A program made the position numbers and the translations under genes. From contig CAKQEI010000016.1 in NCBI GenBank assembly GCA_934230115.1, positions 1 through 36,510 of the forward strand: a stretch of DNA of 36,510 nucleotides, read 5' to 3'. Below the pieces are notes generated by a model, which made no database searches, had not been told where the DNA came from, and saw nothing but the letters and a program-made list of their open reading frames with translations. This document shows, in pieces, positions 7,552 through 15,813 of this stretch; the stretch's first letter is position 1; every line of letters starts with the position of its first letter. Origin of the DNA: an uncultured Prevotella sp. GTDB taxonomy: Bacteria; Bacteroidota; Bacteroidia; Bacteroidales; Bacteroidaceae.

Positions 7552-8439
7552 TTAGCAATAAAGCTTCATCTGTTCAGCTGTCACCCCTGTAATTTCCATT
7601 ACCGTCACAGCATCCATGCCATTTGCCAGCATTTTTTTGGCAATTTCAAGGCTTTTTTGGTTCATGCCAATCTCTTTTCCTTGTTTCATGCCTTCAGCCA
7701 AACCTTCTTCCTTGCCTTCTTCCTTACCTTTCTGGTATCTGTCATCCAAGAGGGTTCTTTCAACACTTACAGAATCCCAAAACTTGTCGTAGGCCCGGAG
7801 TTCGGCTTCTGTAAAGCCAGAAATCTTCAGTTCCTCTACGGCTTTTTCTATCTCTGGATCTTTGAGCAGGTCGGCAGGAATTTCTTGCGTGTTAGAATTG
7901 ATTTCCGTGAGGAAGCGGAGCCACAAAACCATCATGCGCTTGTCGGCGATGGAATGGGGAGTGAACTTGGGGAGTTCGATGAACGTGAAATGCAAGCCTT
8001 CGATTATCTTGTTGCTGTCCTTATCGTGCACGATGCGATAGTTGTGGATGAAATCAGGAGTGTCACGCTCGAAGATGTCGTTCACAAGATTAAGGGAGTA
8101 AACGGGTTGAAGCTCGCTGTATTTTCCTCCCTTTGTTGCCTGGCTCACGTAGAGCTTGGATGCGTTGAACAGTACTCGCTGCTGGAAAGCGTTGGTCCAT
8201 TCCATCTGCATTTCCACACAGAACTTCCTGCCTCTGACATCTGTGCAGAGTACATCCACAATGGTGTTCTTGTGGCCTTCGAGTTCGGGCACAAGTTCTG
8301 TCGGCAAATACTCTATCTCGTGTATCTGCTCCTCGTCGCTGAGTGGCAGGAGTGCGTTCAAGAGACTAATCAGTCGCGCAGGATGATTGCCGAATATCTT
8401 CTTGAACGTGAGGTCTGCCTTGGGGTCTAAGTACTTCAT
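7552..8439 (-). CDS. Rpn family nuclease/transposase-like protein (PDDEXK_2)
   Basis: The 295-residue protein matches the Rpn/PDDEXK_2 family of recombination-promoting nucleases in its opening (KADLTFKKIFG), in D62 (IVDVLCTD) and in the catalytic EMQ at 76-78. Rpn proteins are DNA endonucleases that promote RecA-independent recombination and are often annotated as transposases. The C-terminal third is a charged linker with repeated EGKEEG/EGMKQG, also typical, ending in a helical region. It starts 11 bases downstream of the ParE-like toxin gene, so it may be read from the TA promoter. No inverted repeats or target duplication mark it as an insertion sequence. Confidence 0.85.
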   Translation of the reverse strand: MKYLDPKADLTFKKIFGNHPARLISLLNALLPLSDEEQIHEIEYLPTELVPELEGHKNTIVDVLCTDVRGRKFCVEMQMEWTNAFQQRVLFNASKLYVSQATKGGKYSELQPVYSLNLVNDIFERDTPDFIHNYRIVHDKDSNKIIEGLHFTFIELPKFTPHSIADKRMMVLWLRFLTEINSNTQEIPADLLKDPEIEKAVEELKISGFTEAELRAYDKFWDSVSVERTLLDDRYQKGKEEGKEEGLAEGMKQGKEIGMNQKSLEIAKKMLANGMDAVTVMEITGVTAEQMKLYC

Positions 8440-8450
8440 AATCGTTGCTT

Positions 8451-8771
8451 TTATTTGAAGTTATTGGTAATGTTTTGAGGATTCATTCGCATGTCCCAAA
8501 TGTCAATAAGGAAAATAGTATTTGTCTTTTCTTCATATCTATAAATAATCTTGAAGTTTTTTCTGAATATTATACTTCTGTATCTATATGCCATGTTTTT
8601 TAAAAGACGTTCTTCTGGAAAGGATGTTGGGTATGAACTTAAGCGTTTAGTAATGGTGATAAACTCTTCTGTAAGTTTTTTCAACGTTGTTTTGCCGTAT
8701 TCGTTTAACGTGAATGCAGCTATGTCATGATAAACTTGTTTAAAAGACGTGAGCAGGACTATTTCTACCAT
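8451..8771 (-). CDS. ParE/RelE superfamily toxin
   Basis: The 106-residue protein has the alpha/beta layout of the ParE/RelE fold: an N-terminal strand (VEIVLLTSF), two helices, then strands YRSIIFRKNFKIIYRYEE and TIFLIDIWDMRMNPQ. The C-terminal phrase DIWDMRMNP is typical of ParE-like members. Such toxins poison gyrase (ParE) or cleave mRNA on ribosomes (RelE); the sequence alone does not decide which. Its start overlaps the end of the antitoxin gene by 7 bases, the usual antitoxin-first, translationally coupled order. Confidence 0.8.
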   Translation of the reverse strand: MVEIVLLTSFKQVYHDIAAFTLNEYGKTTLKKLTEEFITITKRLSSYPTSFPEERLLKNMAYRYRSIIFRKNFKIIYRYEEKTNTIFLIDIWDMRMNPQNITNNFK

Positions 8772-9112
8772 AATTGTTCGTCTTTAAGTTCTGCCATAAA
8801 ATCCTTGAGTGTTGTTCCTCTTCCGTTTAGAGCATATTCTTTTTCAGCATCTTGCACTCTACTAACGGCTTCTTCTATTGAGGCAGGACCGAATAATGGT
8901 TCTGAAACTATTGTAGTTGTTTCTTCTACACTATTGTATCCTTTGCTTGCTTGTTGTTTCTTTAAAGCAGACTCGTGAAGTTCCTCTTCAAATACAGACT
9001 TATTGGATGTTGTATTATTGATTGTCCATCCGAATCTCTTTGCCAAATCCTTCAATAGGGACAAATCCATTTTAGGGATTGTTATGGAGGTTGTAAGTGT
9101 TGTTGTATTCAT
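8765..9112 (-). CDS. Antitoxin of the ParE/RelE pair
   Basis: The 115-residue acidic protein precedes and overlaps the toxin gene. The N-terminus (TTSITIPKMDLSLLKDLAKRFGW) looks like a strand-helix DNA-binding segment. The middle is threonine/serine-rich, and the C-terminus (NGRGTTLKDFMAELKDEQLW) would be the toxin-neutralising helix. I assign it from position and layout rather than from a specific family match. It starts 18 bases inside the end of the palindromic promoter region. Confidence 0.72.
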   Translation of the reverse strand: MNTTTLTTSITIPKMDLSLLKDLAKRFGWTINNTTSNKSVFEEELHESALKKQQASKGYNSVEETTTIVSEPLFGPASIEEAVSRVQDAEKEYALNGRGTTLKDFMAELKDEQLW

Positions 9113-9130
9113 AAGTTGAGAGTTTTAAAA

Positions 9131-9181
9131 GTTTTCTTTTGGCAAAAATACAATTTATCTTCGTATTTGCCAAAAGAAAAC
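9131..9181. promoter_or_regulatory. Inverted-repeat operator with embedded TA promoter (minus strand)
   Basis: The left arm 9131-9151 (GTTTTCTTTTGGCAAAAATAC) and right arm 9163-9181 are complementary over 19 bases, apart from two extra A's in the left arm. Read on the minus strand, TTG at 9173-9171, 20 bases and TATTTTTG at 9150-9143 form a near-ideal Bacteroidetes promoter, with the -33 in one arm and the -7 in the other. An antitoxin or TA complex bound here would cover both elements, the usual autorepression. The two extra A's create the TATTTTTG element; the mirror site on the plus strand lacks it, so the palindrome fires one way only. Confidence 0.75.
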
Positions 9182-9233
9182 GATAAATATTTAATCAACA
9201 ATTATTAATATTACATCCGAGTTTTTCCTAAGA

Positions 9234-9260
9234 GATAACCTCGGTTGAAACGAGGCTATC
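9234..9260. terminator. Hairpin with imperfect 10-bp stem
   Basis: GATAACCTCG at 9234-9243 pairs with CGAGGCTATC at 9251-9260, with one G-T pair, around GTTGAAA. It lies between the divergent TA and permease promoters, so its job as terminator is unclear; it might insulate them. Confidence 0.35.
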
Positions 9261-9304
9261 GGTGGTTTCTGCACAATTTATTATGTCATTTGCTCCAAAA
9301 ACAG

Positions 9305-9312
9305 TATCTTTG
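9305..9312 (+). promoter_or_regulatory. -7 element upstream of the permease gene
   Basis: TATCTTTG matches TAnnTTTG and lies 27 bases before the ATG at 9340, which places the transcript start near 9318. No TTG is found at the ideal -33 spacing, so the upstream element is weak. Confidence 0.5.
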
Positions 9313-9339
9313 CGTAATAATTTTGTTTAATAGAGAGAT

Positions 9340-10068
9340 ATGATAGACAATATAGTTATAGAACTGTTTCTGCTGAGCATAGGTGCCAGTTTTGTACAGC
9401 GCACCACGGGCTTCGGCTTCGGCATCTTCATTATGACGATGCTGCCTGCCATCATGCCTTCTTATGGCGAGTCAACCACCTTGTCGGGTATACTGGCAAT
9501 GACAACATCGCTGATAGTCGTGGTTCAGAAACACAAATACATCACTTGGAGCCGACTCCTGCCCATACTTACCACATTTGTCGTTGTGTCCATAGGTGCC
9601 ATATTCTTGCTAAAGCGCATGGAATACGGCATTCTGAATGTTCTGCTTGGCATTACGCTGATTATAACAAGCATCTACTTCGCCTTTTTAAGCAAGCGCA
9701 TCAAGGTGAGGACAACGATGCCTGTGCAGGTGACAGCGGGCGGAATAAGTGGGCTGATGGGCGGATTCTTCGGTATGCAGGGTCCTCCAGCCGTACTGTA
9801 TTTCGTAAGCTCGGAGCCTGACAAAGACCACTATCTGGCCATGACGCAGACTTATTTTCTTGTGGGCAACTTGATTATGACGCTGACAAGAGCCTATAAC
9901 GGCTTCTTCACCATGACTGTAGCTACGGGCTATGTGTACGGCATTGCGGGCGTTGTTGTTGGCAATGTTATTGGCTCATGGGTGTTCAGACACATTACTG
10001 GCTCTTTGCTCAAATACATCATCTATGCCTACATCGGAATAAGCGGAGTGACATTCCTGTTGAAATAA
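9340..10068 (+). CDS. TauE/SafE family membrane permease
   Basis: The 242-residue integral membrane protein has about eight hydrophobic segments in two similar halves. Each half opens with the glycine-rich phrase typical of TauE/SafE (sulfite exporter) proteins: GASFVQRTTGFGFG near residue 15 and GGISGLMGGFFGMQGPP near residue 132. Members move small sulfur-containing or organic anions out of or into the cell. The substrate here cannot be told from the sequence. It is followed 36 bases later by the flavoprotein gene on the same strand, so the two may share a transcript. Confidence 0.85.
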   Translation: MIDNIVIELFLLSIGASFVQRTTGFGFGIFIMTMLPAIMPSYGESTTLSGILAMTTSLIVVVQKHKYITWSRLLPILTTFVVVSIGAIFLLKRMEYGILNVLLGITLIITSIYFAFLSKRIKVRTTMPVQVTAGGISGLMGGFFGMQGPPAVLYFVSSEPDKDHYLAMTQTYFLVGNLIMTLTRAYNGFFTMTVATGYVYGIAGVVVGNVIGSWVFRHITGSLLKYIIYAYIGISGVTFLLK

Positions 10069-10104
10069 TAATCATAAAAAAACATTTGCATATACCCACA
10101 CAAC

Positions 10105-11355
10105 ATGACAAACGACATTATACAAAAGCAGCCACTCCACATCGCCATCATAGGCGGTGGAGCGGCTGGCTATTTTGCCGCTATCGAGGCTAAACGCAAC
10201 TGCCCGTCGGCTGACATCACCATCTTCGAGAAGAACCAGAAGATGCTTGCCAAGGTGGAGATTACGGGCGGGGGACGCTGCAACCTTACCAACTCGTTCC
10301 GACAGATAAGCGACACGAAACATGCCTATCCGCGCGGACACAAACTGATGAAGCGTCTGTTCAAGCGGTTTGACCACCGCCACGCCTACGAATGGTTTGA
10401 GCGCGAGGGAGTGAGGCTCACGACGCAGGAGGACGAATGCGTGTTTCCCGTGTCGCAAGACTCGCACAGCATTATCGACTGCCTCGTGAATCTCGCCACA
10501 CGACTTGGTGTGAAACAGAAGACAAGGCATTGCCTTACCGACATTGCCCAAAACGAGGACATGAAGCTGCATCTCACCTTCGCCAACGGCCTTGAATCCG
10601 ACTTCGACCGCGTGGCGATTACCACAGGAGGCAGTCCGAAGGGTGAGGGACTGAAGATGCACGCCGCCTTAGGACATGAGATTGAGCAGCCCGTGCCGTC
10701 GCTATTCACGTTCAACATCAAAGACCGCGACTTTCTGGAACTTATGGGCACCGTGGTGGAGCCTGTCATCATGTCGGTTCCTGGCACCAAGCTGCGCTCG
10801 GAGGGTGCTTTGCTCATCACGCATTGGGGCATGAGCGGTCCGGCTGCATTGAAGCTGTCGTCGCACGCAGCGCGCCATCTTAATGAGCTGCAGTATCAGT
10901 CGCCTGTGGCTGTCAACTGGACTGGCGAGAGCCGCCGCTCTGCGGCTGAGAACGAGATTGGCGGCATTGCTGCCGTAAACCCTCAGAAGCAGCTCGCCAA
11001 CGTGCGCCCCTTCAACATCCCCACCCGACTCTGGCACTACATTATCCACCGCACCGGACATACTGCCGAGCAACGTTGGGGCGAACTCGGCAAGAAGAGC
11101 CTCAACCGCATCATCGAAACCCTGACCAACGACATCTACAAGATTGAGGGTCGTGGCAAGGCCCGCGACGAATTCGTGACGTGTGGCGGCGTGTCGCTCG
11201 CCTCCATCGACCTGCACACGCTCGAAAGCAAGGTGTGCAAGGGCCTGTTCTTCGCCGGCGAAGTACTCGACGTGGACGCCATCACCGGAGGTTTCAACCT
11301 ACAGGCGGCATGGACGATGGGACATGTGGTGGGGAAACACATTGTGGAGTTTTGA
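10105..11355 (+). CDS. BaiN/HI0933-family FAD-dependent oxidoreductase
   Basis: The 416-residue flavoprotein has the Rossmann dinucleotide motif GGGAAG at residues 17-22, followed by the family signature KVEITGGGRCNLTN near residue 50 and a C-terminal FAD-contacting GEVLDVDAITGGFNLQAAWTMG. This is the HI0933/YhiN/BaiN family, often labelled aminoacetone oxidase-like; physiological substrates are mostly unknown. Length is normal for the family. The last codons, GAG TTT TGA, are also the first unit of a seven-base repeat tract that runs on into the intergenic space. Confidence 0.88.
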   Translation: MTNDIIQKQPLHIAIIGGGAAGYFAAIEAKRNCPSADITIFEKNQKMLAKVEITGGGRCNLTNSFRQISDTKHAYPRGHKLMKRLFKRFDHRHAYEWFEREGVRLTTQEDECVFPVSQDSHSIIDCLVNLATRLGVKQKTRHCLTDIAQNEDMKLHLTFANGLESDFDRVAITTGGSPKGEGLKMHAALGHEIEQPVPSLFTFNIKDRDFLELMGTVVEPVIMSVPGTKLRSEGALLITHWGMSGPAALKLSSHAARHLNELQYQSPVAVNWTGESRRSAAENEIGGIAAVNPQKQLANVRPFNIPTRLWHYIIHRTGHTAEQRWGELGKKSLNRIIETLTNDIYKIEGRGKARDEFVTCGGVSLASIDLHTLESKVCKGLFFAGEVLDVDAITGGFNLQAAWTMGHVVGKHIVEF

Positions 11356-11547
11356 GTTTTGAGTTTTGAGTTTTGAATTTTGAATTATGCGCGATGCGCA
11401 TTTTGAATTGTTCATTTTTGATTTTTGAATTATGAAATCTCAACTCAAAATTGAATAACTCAAAATCGGCTTTGCCGACAATTCAAAACTCAAAATTCAA
11501 AACTCAAAATTGCCAAAGGCAATAATTCAAAACTCAAAATTCAAAAC
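11343..11547. repeat. Degenerate heptamer repeat tract with three triplet-loop hairpins
   Basis: On the plus strand the left end reads GAGTTTT four times and then GAATTTT. The right end reads AAAACTC/AAAATTC alternating, the reverse complement, so the tract forms a large inverted repeat of period 7. Three perfect hairpins with three-base loops interrupt it: ATGCGC-GAT-GCGCAT (11387-11401), TCGGC-TTT-GCCGA (11466-11478) and ATTGCC-AAA-GGCAAT (11509-11523). Both convergent genes end in it: the flavoprotein stops with GAG TTT TGA and the aminopeptidase with GAA TTT TGA. It may serve as a two-way terminator. Confidence 0.85.
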
Positions 11548-12849
11548 TCAAAATTCTTTATAGAATGAAGTAAACACCTTCACGCAATACTCATGATCGC
11601 GCACGCTACCCGTCTCGCGGCAGCTGTGCATGGCGAGGATGGCGTTGCCCATGTCCACACCACGCAGAGGGATTGAGGATGCGAGGATGTTGCCGAGAGT
11701 GCTGCCACCAGCCACATCGCTGTGGTTGACAAAACGCTGGCAGGGAACTCCCGCCTTGGCACAAAGACCGGCAAAGACGGAGGCAGAGACAGCGTCGGAA
11801 GCGTATTTCTGAGCTGCGTTGAACTTGATTACGGGGCCGCCGCCAAGCATTGGATGGTTGGTGGGGTCGTACTTCTCGGCGTAGTTGGGATGCCAGGCGT
11901 GGGCGTTGTCGGCAGAAATCATGAAGGCACGCTCAACAGCCTGATAGTAAGCCTCCTCGGTGTTGCTCTGGGCCAAGGCAATGCGCTTGAGCATGTAGGA
12001 GAGGAACGGACTGCCAGCACCCTGCTTGGTCTGCGAGCCGGTCTCCTCGTTGTCGAAGATGGCGAGCACCTGTGTGGTGTCGGCAGTATCGGCTGCAAGC
12101 ATAGCCTCAAGTCCGGCAAAGCACATGGAGAGGTCGTCGAGACGGCCTGAGGAGATGAACTCGTTGTGTGCGCCGAAGGTGCAGGCGGGAGCTGTGTCGG
12201 CAAGATAGAGGTCGAAGTCGAGAATGTCCTCTGCCTTCACGGGGCGTTGCTTGTTGAGCTCCTCAACGATAAGGCCCATCAAGAGGTTGCCAGCCTCAAG
12301 CTGACTTGTGATCTGACCAAGAATAGGCAGCACGTCCTTCTGTCGGCTCAGCTTCACGCCGTCGTTCACCTGGCGGTTGAAGTGGATGGCGAGGTTGCTG
12401 ATTTGCAGCAGTGGTCGCTTGATGTGGAGGAGCATGGTTGAGGGATGCATCACGTCCTCGCCACGCACTATAACGCGTCCGGCAAGAGTGAGCGGACGGT
12501 CGAACCATGTAGACATGATTGGTCCACCGTAAACCTCGGTATTGAGCTTCACGATGCCACCCTCGCAGAGCATCTCGGCATTGGGCTTGATGCGGAACGT
12601 GGGCGAGTCGCTATGGGCGCAAATCATGTGGAAGCCAGCCTCAGCCATCGGTTTGCGGCCAATGCAGAAGGCGAAGACCGAAGAGTCGTTCTTTGTGACA
12701 AAGAAACGGTCGCCGGCATTTACGGTTCCGAGCGGCTGACATGGGTCGAGCTGGCGGAAACCACCAGCTACGAGCATGTCAGAGATATTTTTAACTGCCA
12801 GGAAATTCACTGGCGATGAGTCGAGAAAAGATAATAGACGATTGATCAT
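11548..12849 (-). CDS. M18 family aminopeptidase
   Basis: The 433-residue cytosolic metallopeptidase removes N-terminal, mainly acidic, residues from peptides. Metal-binding and catalytic signatures of M18 are present: AHSDSP with H79 and D81, FDNEETGSQTKQG with the catalytic glutamates, and a C-terminal NHSDVAGGSTLG with the last histidine/aspartate ligands. The length fits the family. The last codons fall in the heptamer tract. It is transcribed in the same direction as the FKBP gene 90 bases upstream, possibly with it. Confidence 0.93.
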   Translation of the reverse strand: MINRLLSFLDSSPVNFLAVKNISDMLVAGGFRQLDPCQPLGTVNAGDRFFVTKNDSSVFAFCIGRKPMAEAGFHMICAHSDSPTFRIKPNAEMLCEGGIVKLNTEVYGGPIMSTWFDRPLTLAGRVIVRGEDVMHPSTMLLHIKRPLLQISNLAIHFNRQVNDGVKLSRQKDVLPILGQITSQLEAGNLLMGLIVEELNKQRPVKAEDILDFDLYLADTAPACTFGAHNEFISSGRLDDLSMCFAGLEAMLAADTADTTQVLAIFDNEETGSQTKQGAGSPFLSYMLKRIALAQSNTEEAYYQAVERAFMISADNAHAWHPNYAEKYDPTNHPMLGGGPVIKFNAAQKYASDAVSASVFAGLCAKAGVPCQRFVNHSDVAGGSTLGNILASSIPLRGVDMGNAILAMHSCRETGSVRDHEYCVKVFTSFYKEF

Positions 12850-12893
12850 ATTTTTCAGTTTTAATTTTTTACTTTCACTTAACTATTGGATTC

Positions 12894-12921
12894 TTCACTT
12901 TTCACTCTTCACTTTTCACTT
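12894..12921. repeat. Short heptamer tract (TTCACTT)
   Basis: Four seven-base units follow head to tail: TTCACTT, TTCACTC, TTCACTT, TTCACTT. The sequence TTTCACTTAACTA occurs both before (12873-12885) and after the tract. It lies between the FKBP and aminopeptidase genes and has no hairpin. Period 7 is shared with the tracts at 11343 and 18083, although the unit differs. Confidence 0.8.
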
Positions 12922-12939
12922 AACTACAGTCCTCTTGCC

Positions 12940-13338
12940 TTACGCAATTCCCAGCAGCTCTATTTCGAACACGAGCGTGGAACCACCAGGAATGCCTGGC
13001 TGAGAGAACTTGCCATAGCCCATTTCTGCAGGGATATAAACCTCCCACTTGTCGCCCACACACATCTGCTGCATAGCTATAATCCATCCCTCGATAAGGT
13101 CGCAAAGGCGCACAGCCAACGGAGCGCCGCCACGGCTGGAGTCGAACTTCTTGCCGTTGATGGTGCGGCCTGTGTAATGGGCGGTGACGATACTGCGCGG
13201 CGTGGGGTGCTTGCCGTCGCCGTTGCCTTCAGACAAAACCTTATAGAAAATGCCACGCGGAAGAGACTTCACGCCCTCCTCCTTGGCTTTCTCGGCAAGC
13301 CATTCGAGGTTTGCCTTAGCGTATTCACGTTTGTTCAT
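12940..13338 (-). CDS. FKBP-type peptidyl-prolyl cis-trans isomerase
   Basis: The 132-residue protein assists folding by isomerising proline bonds. A short N-terminal helical part (ANLEWLAEKAKEEGV) precedes one FKBP domain with the expected landmarks VTAHYTGRTINGKKFDSS, then LIEGW and MCVGDKWEVYIPAEMGYG, ending in STLVFEIELLGI. There is no signal peptide or lipobox, so it should be cytosolic, unlike many FKBPs of this phylum that are lipoproteins. Its promoter -7 element appears at 13406-13413. Confidence 0.92.
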   Translation of the reverse strand: MNKREYAKANLEWLAEKAKEEGVKSLPRGIFYKVLSEGNGDGKHPTPRSIVTAHYTGRTINGKKFDSSRGGAPLAVRLCDLIEGWIIAMQQMCVGDKWEVYIPAEMGYGKFSQPGIPGGSTLVFEIELLGIA

Positions 13339-13405
13339 ATTGGGTTGTTGATTTGTTTTCTACTAAAAATTTCAATAATTTGTATGATATTGCTTGATTT
13401 TTATG

Positions 13406-13413
13406 CAAATATA
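13406..13413 (-). promoter_or_regulatory. -7 element for the FKBP gene
   Basis: On the minus strand this reads TATATTTG, a full TAnnTTTG match, 68 bases before the FKBP start codon. No ideal TTG is seen at -33. It stands back to back with the plus-strand element at 13458-13465. Confidence 0.5.
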
Positions 13414-13457
13414 TAGATTTTTCTTGATAAATCACACATTTAGAAGAAGATTTTGCG

Positions 13458-13465
13458 TAACTTTA
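13458..13465 (+). promoter_or_regulatory. -7 element for the DUF1703 gene
   Basis: TAACTTTA resembles TAnnTTTG with one mismatch and would start transcription near 13471, about 20 bases before ATG 13492. This supports the downstream start over the ATG at 13453, which would lie upstream of the transcript. Confidence 0.45.
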
Positions 13466-13491
13466 CATGCAAACAAAAGAAAGACAAGATT

Positions 13492-15051
13492 ATGGCTCTG
13501 AAATTATATCCGATAGGCATACAGACATTTGAAAGAATATGCAAAGAAAGACTTCTTTACATAGACAAAACAGAATACGTCTACCGCATGACTCACACCA
13601 GCGGCAAACACTTCTTCCTGAGTCGTCCGCGTCGATTCGGCAAGTCGCTACTCGTGTCTACACTCGAAAACTATTTCAAGGGAAAGAAGGAGCTGTTTGA
13701 GGGTCTGGCAATAGAGAAGATGGAAAAGGAGTGGACGGAATATCCCGTGCTACACTTCGACCTTTCGGGCGGCAAACATCAGGACAAGGACCAATTGGAC
13801 AGGTATCTTGAATATATGCTTAAAGAAAACGAGCGAATGTTCGGTATAGAATGTGACGCTGTGGATGCAAACGTGCGCCTGGAAAACCTCATAACCAAGA
13901 TTTATGAGAAGACCGACAAGCAGGTTGTGGTGCTGATTGACGAATACGACGCACCACTATTGGACGTTGCCTATAATGACGAACAACTGACAGAACTGCG
14001 CACTATCATGCGCAACTTCTACAGTCCGCTGAAGAAATGCGAGGGAATGCTGAGATTCGTGTTTCTTACGGGAATCACAAAATTCTCGCAATTGAGCATT
14101 TTCAGCGAACTTAACAACATCACAAACATCAGTATGGACGAGGAATATGCTGGAATTTGTGGCATTACGAAAGAAGAATTGCTGACACAAATGTCGGAGG
14201 ATATTGACACTCTTGCCAAACGACTGTCGTTTTCGAGAGAGGTTACCATACAAAAACTGAAGGAGAACTACGACGGCTACCACTTTGCTTGGCCATCGCC
14301 CGACGTGTTCAATCCCTACAGTCTGCTTAACTGTTTCGCAAAACAGAAAATTGGAGCCTACTGGTTCGGCTCTGGCACACCAACATTCCTAATAGAAATG
14401 ATGCGGCGATTTGGCACTTTGCCGTCGAAAATCGGCGGCGTACAGGCTAAGGAATCATCGTTCGACGCGCCTACGGAGAACATGACAAGCATCATACCTC
14501 TGCTCTATCAGAGCGGCTACATTACAATAAAAGACTTCGACCCGGAACTAGAACTCTACACACTCGATTTCCCAAACAAGGAAATACGCATGGGACTATT
14601 CGACAGTCTGCTGCCAAAATATCTGGAGTCAGACACCGACGAGGGACGTGTTGCCATCGCCCACATGTCGGCATTTATCAATAATGGCGATATAGACGGG
14701 GCTTTGCAACTGCTACAGACTTTCCTCGAAACGGTGCCCTACTGCGACAACACGCACTACGAGGAACATTATCAGCAGATGCTCTATCTTGTATTTGCCA
14801 TGCTCACCGACTATCATATCCTTGTGGAACAACGCACAGCCAAGGGAAGAACAGACATGACAATCGAGACAAAGACCCACATCTTTATTATAGAAATGAA
14901 ATTTGGCAGAACTGCCGAGGAAGCTCTCGCACAAATCGACAAGGCTAAATATGCCGACGCCTTTGCCATGAAGGGAAAGCAGATTGTGAAAGTGGGGATT
15001 AATTTCAATGTGAAAGAAGAAAGAAACATCACGGAATGGGTGGTGGAATAG
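13492..15051 (+). CDS. AAA-ATPase-like / DUF1703 nuclease protein
   Basis: The 519-residue protein is of a kind found in many copies in Bacteroidetes. The N-terminal AAA-ATPase-like domain begins LYPIGIQTFERICKE, followed by YIDKTEYVYRM, the P-loop-like RPRRFGKSLL and the Walker B-like VVVLIDEYDAPL. The C-terminal PD-(D/E)XK-like domain (DUF1703) shows GRTDMTIE and then FIIEMKFG. Biological role is not established; mobility or defence links have been suggested for the family because of its patchy multi-copy spread. I start at ATG 13492 because a -7 element lies between it and the earlier in-frame ATG at 13453. Confidence 0.85.
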   Translation: MALKLYPIGIQTFERICKERLLYIDKTEYVYRMTHTSGKHFFLSRPRRFGKSLLVSTLENYFKGKKELFEGLAIEKMEKEWTEYPVLHFDLSGGKHQDKDQLDRYLEYMLKENERMFGIECDAVDANVRLENLITKIYEKTDKQVVVLIDEYDAPLLDVAYNDEQLTELRTIMRNFYSPLKKCEGMLRFVFLTGITKFSQLSIFSELNNITNISMDEEYAGICGITKEELLTQMSEDIDTLAKRLSFSREVTIQKLKENYDGYHFAWPSPDVFNPYSLLNCFAKQKIGAYWFGSGTPTFLIEMMRRFGTLPSKIGGVQAKESSFDAPTENMTSIIPLLYQSGYITIKDFDPELELYTLDFPNKEIRMGLFDSLLPKYLESDTDEGRVAIAHMSAFINNGDIDGALQLLQTFLETVPYCDNTHYEEHYQQMLYLVFAMLTDYHILVEQRTAKGRTDMTIETKTHIFIIEMKFGRTAEEALAQIDKAKYADAFAMKGKQIVKVGINFNVKEERNITEWVVE

Positions 15052-15072
15052 AAAATATACTGATAATACTCA

Positions 15073-15813
15073 ATGGAATATACTAATATGGAATATACAA
15101 CTCTTTCTCCCAACAACGACCCTATGGGAGCAGCCATCCGCGACTATCAAAGCAAAGGTAAGGCTTCGCGCCTGCGAGTGCTCTCATCGATGTTCGACGA
15201 GGACGAAATGCCCGTTGCCCACCTCTTCCGCACATTCAACCAAATGCCACGACTGGAGCAAAAGGCCCTGAGCATGGCTAAGGGCAGAGTGCTCGACATC
15301 GGAGCAGGAGCCGGTTGCCACGCCTTAGCGTTGCAGGAGCGCGGCTTGGAGGTGAAAGCCATCGACATCTCGCCACTCAGCTGCGAGGTGATGAAGGAAC
15401 GTGGAGTGAAGGATGCGGAGTGCGTCAACCTTTTCGACCCGCAACTGCAGGGAAAATACGACACTCTGCTGCTTCTGATGAACGGCACGGGCATTGCCGG
15501 AAAACTAAACCGACTGTCCATGCTGCTCAACCGACTGAAAGAACTGCTCGCTGAGGGCGGACAGATTCTTATCGACTCCTCCGACCTGAAATACATCTAC
15601 GAGAACGAGGACGGATCGATGGACATAGACCTCAACGCGCCCTACTATGGCGAAGTGGACTACCAGATTCAGTACAAGAACGTTAAGGGGGAGCCGTTTG
15701 ACTGGCTCTACACCGACCCTATGCTGCTCGCCTCAATCAGCAAACAATGCGGACTGAACTGCGAAATCGTAGAAGAGGGGGAGAATTATGACTTCTTGGC
15801 GAGATTGTTCTGA
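15073..15813 (+). CDS. Class I SAM-dependent methyltransferase
   Basis: The 246-residue methyltransferase has motif I VLDIGAGAG at residues 73-81, an acidic residue ending strand 2 (VKAIDIS) and the motif IV region YDTLLLLMNG. The substrate is unknown. The start is ambiguous: ATGGAATATAC occurs twice, 15 bases apart (15073 and 15088), both in frame, so the protein may begin MEYTN or MEYTT. It follows the DUF1703 gene by 21 bases. The stop codon lies inside a 15-bp hairpin that probably ends transcription. Confidence 0.82.
   Translation: MEYTNMEYTTLSPNNDPMGAAIRDYQSKGKASRLRVLSSMFDEDEMPVAHLFRTFNQMPRLEQKALSMAKGRVLDIGAGAGCHALALQERGLEVKAIDISPLSCEVMKERGVKDAECVNLFDPQLQGKYDTLLLLMNGTGIAGKLNRLSMLLNRLKELLAEGGQILIDSSDLKYIYENEDGSMDIDLNAPYYGEVDYQIQYKNVKGEPFDWLYTDPMLLASISKQCGLNCEIVEEGENYDFLARLF

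Noticed and set aside
7552..8439. Complete insertion sequence around the Rpn-type gene
   Set aside because: No terminal inverted repeats or target duplication were found around the gene; the family is not a classical transposase.
11722..12441. Plus-strand ORFs opposite the aminopeptidase
   Set aside because: They are antisense shadows of a well-conserved M18 gene, with no domain content.
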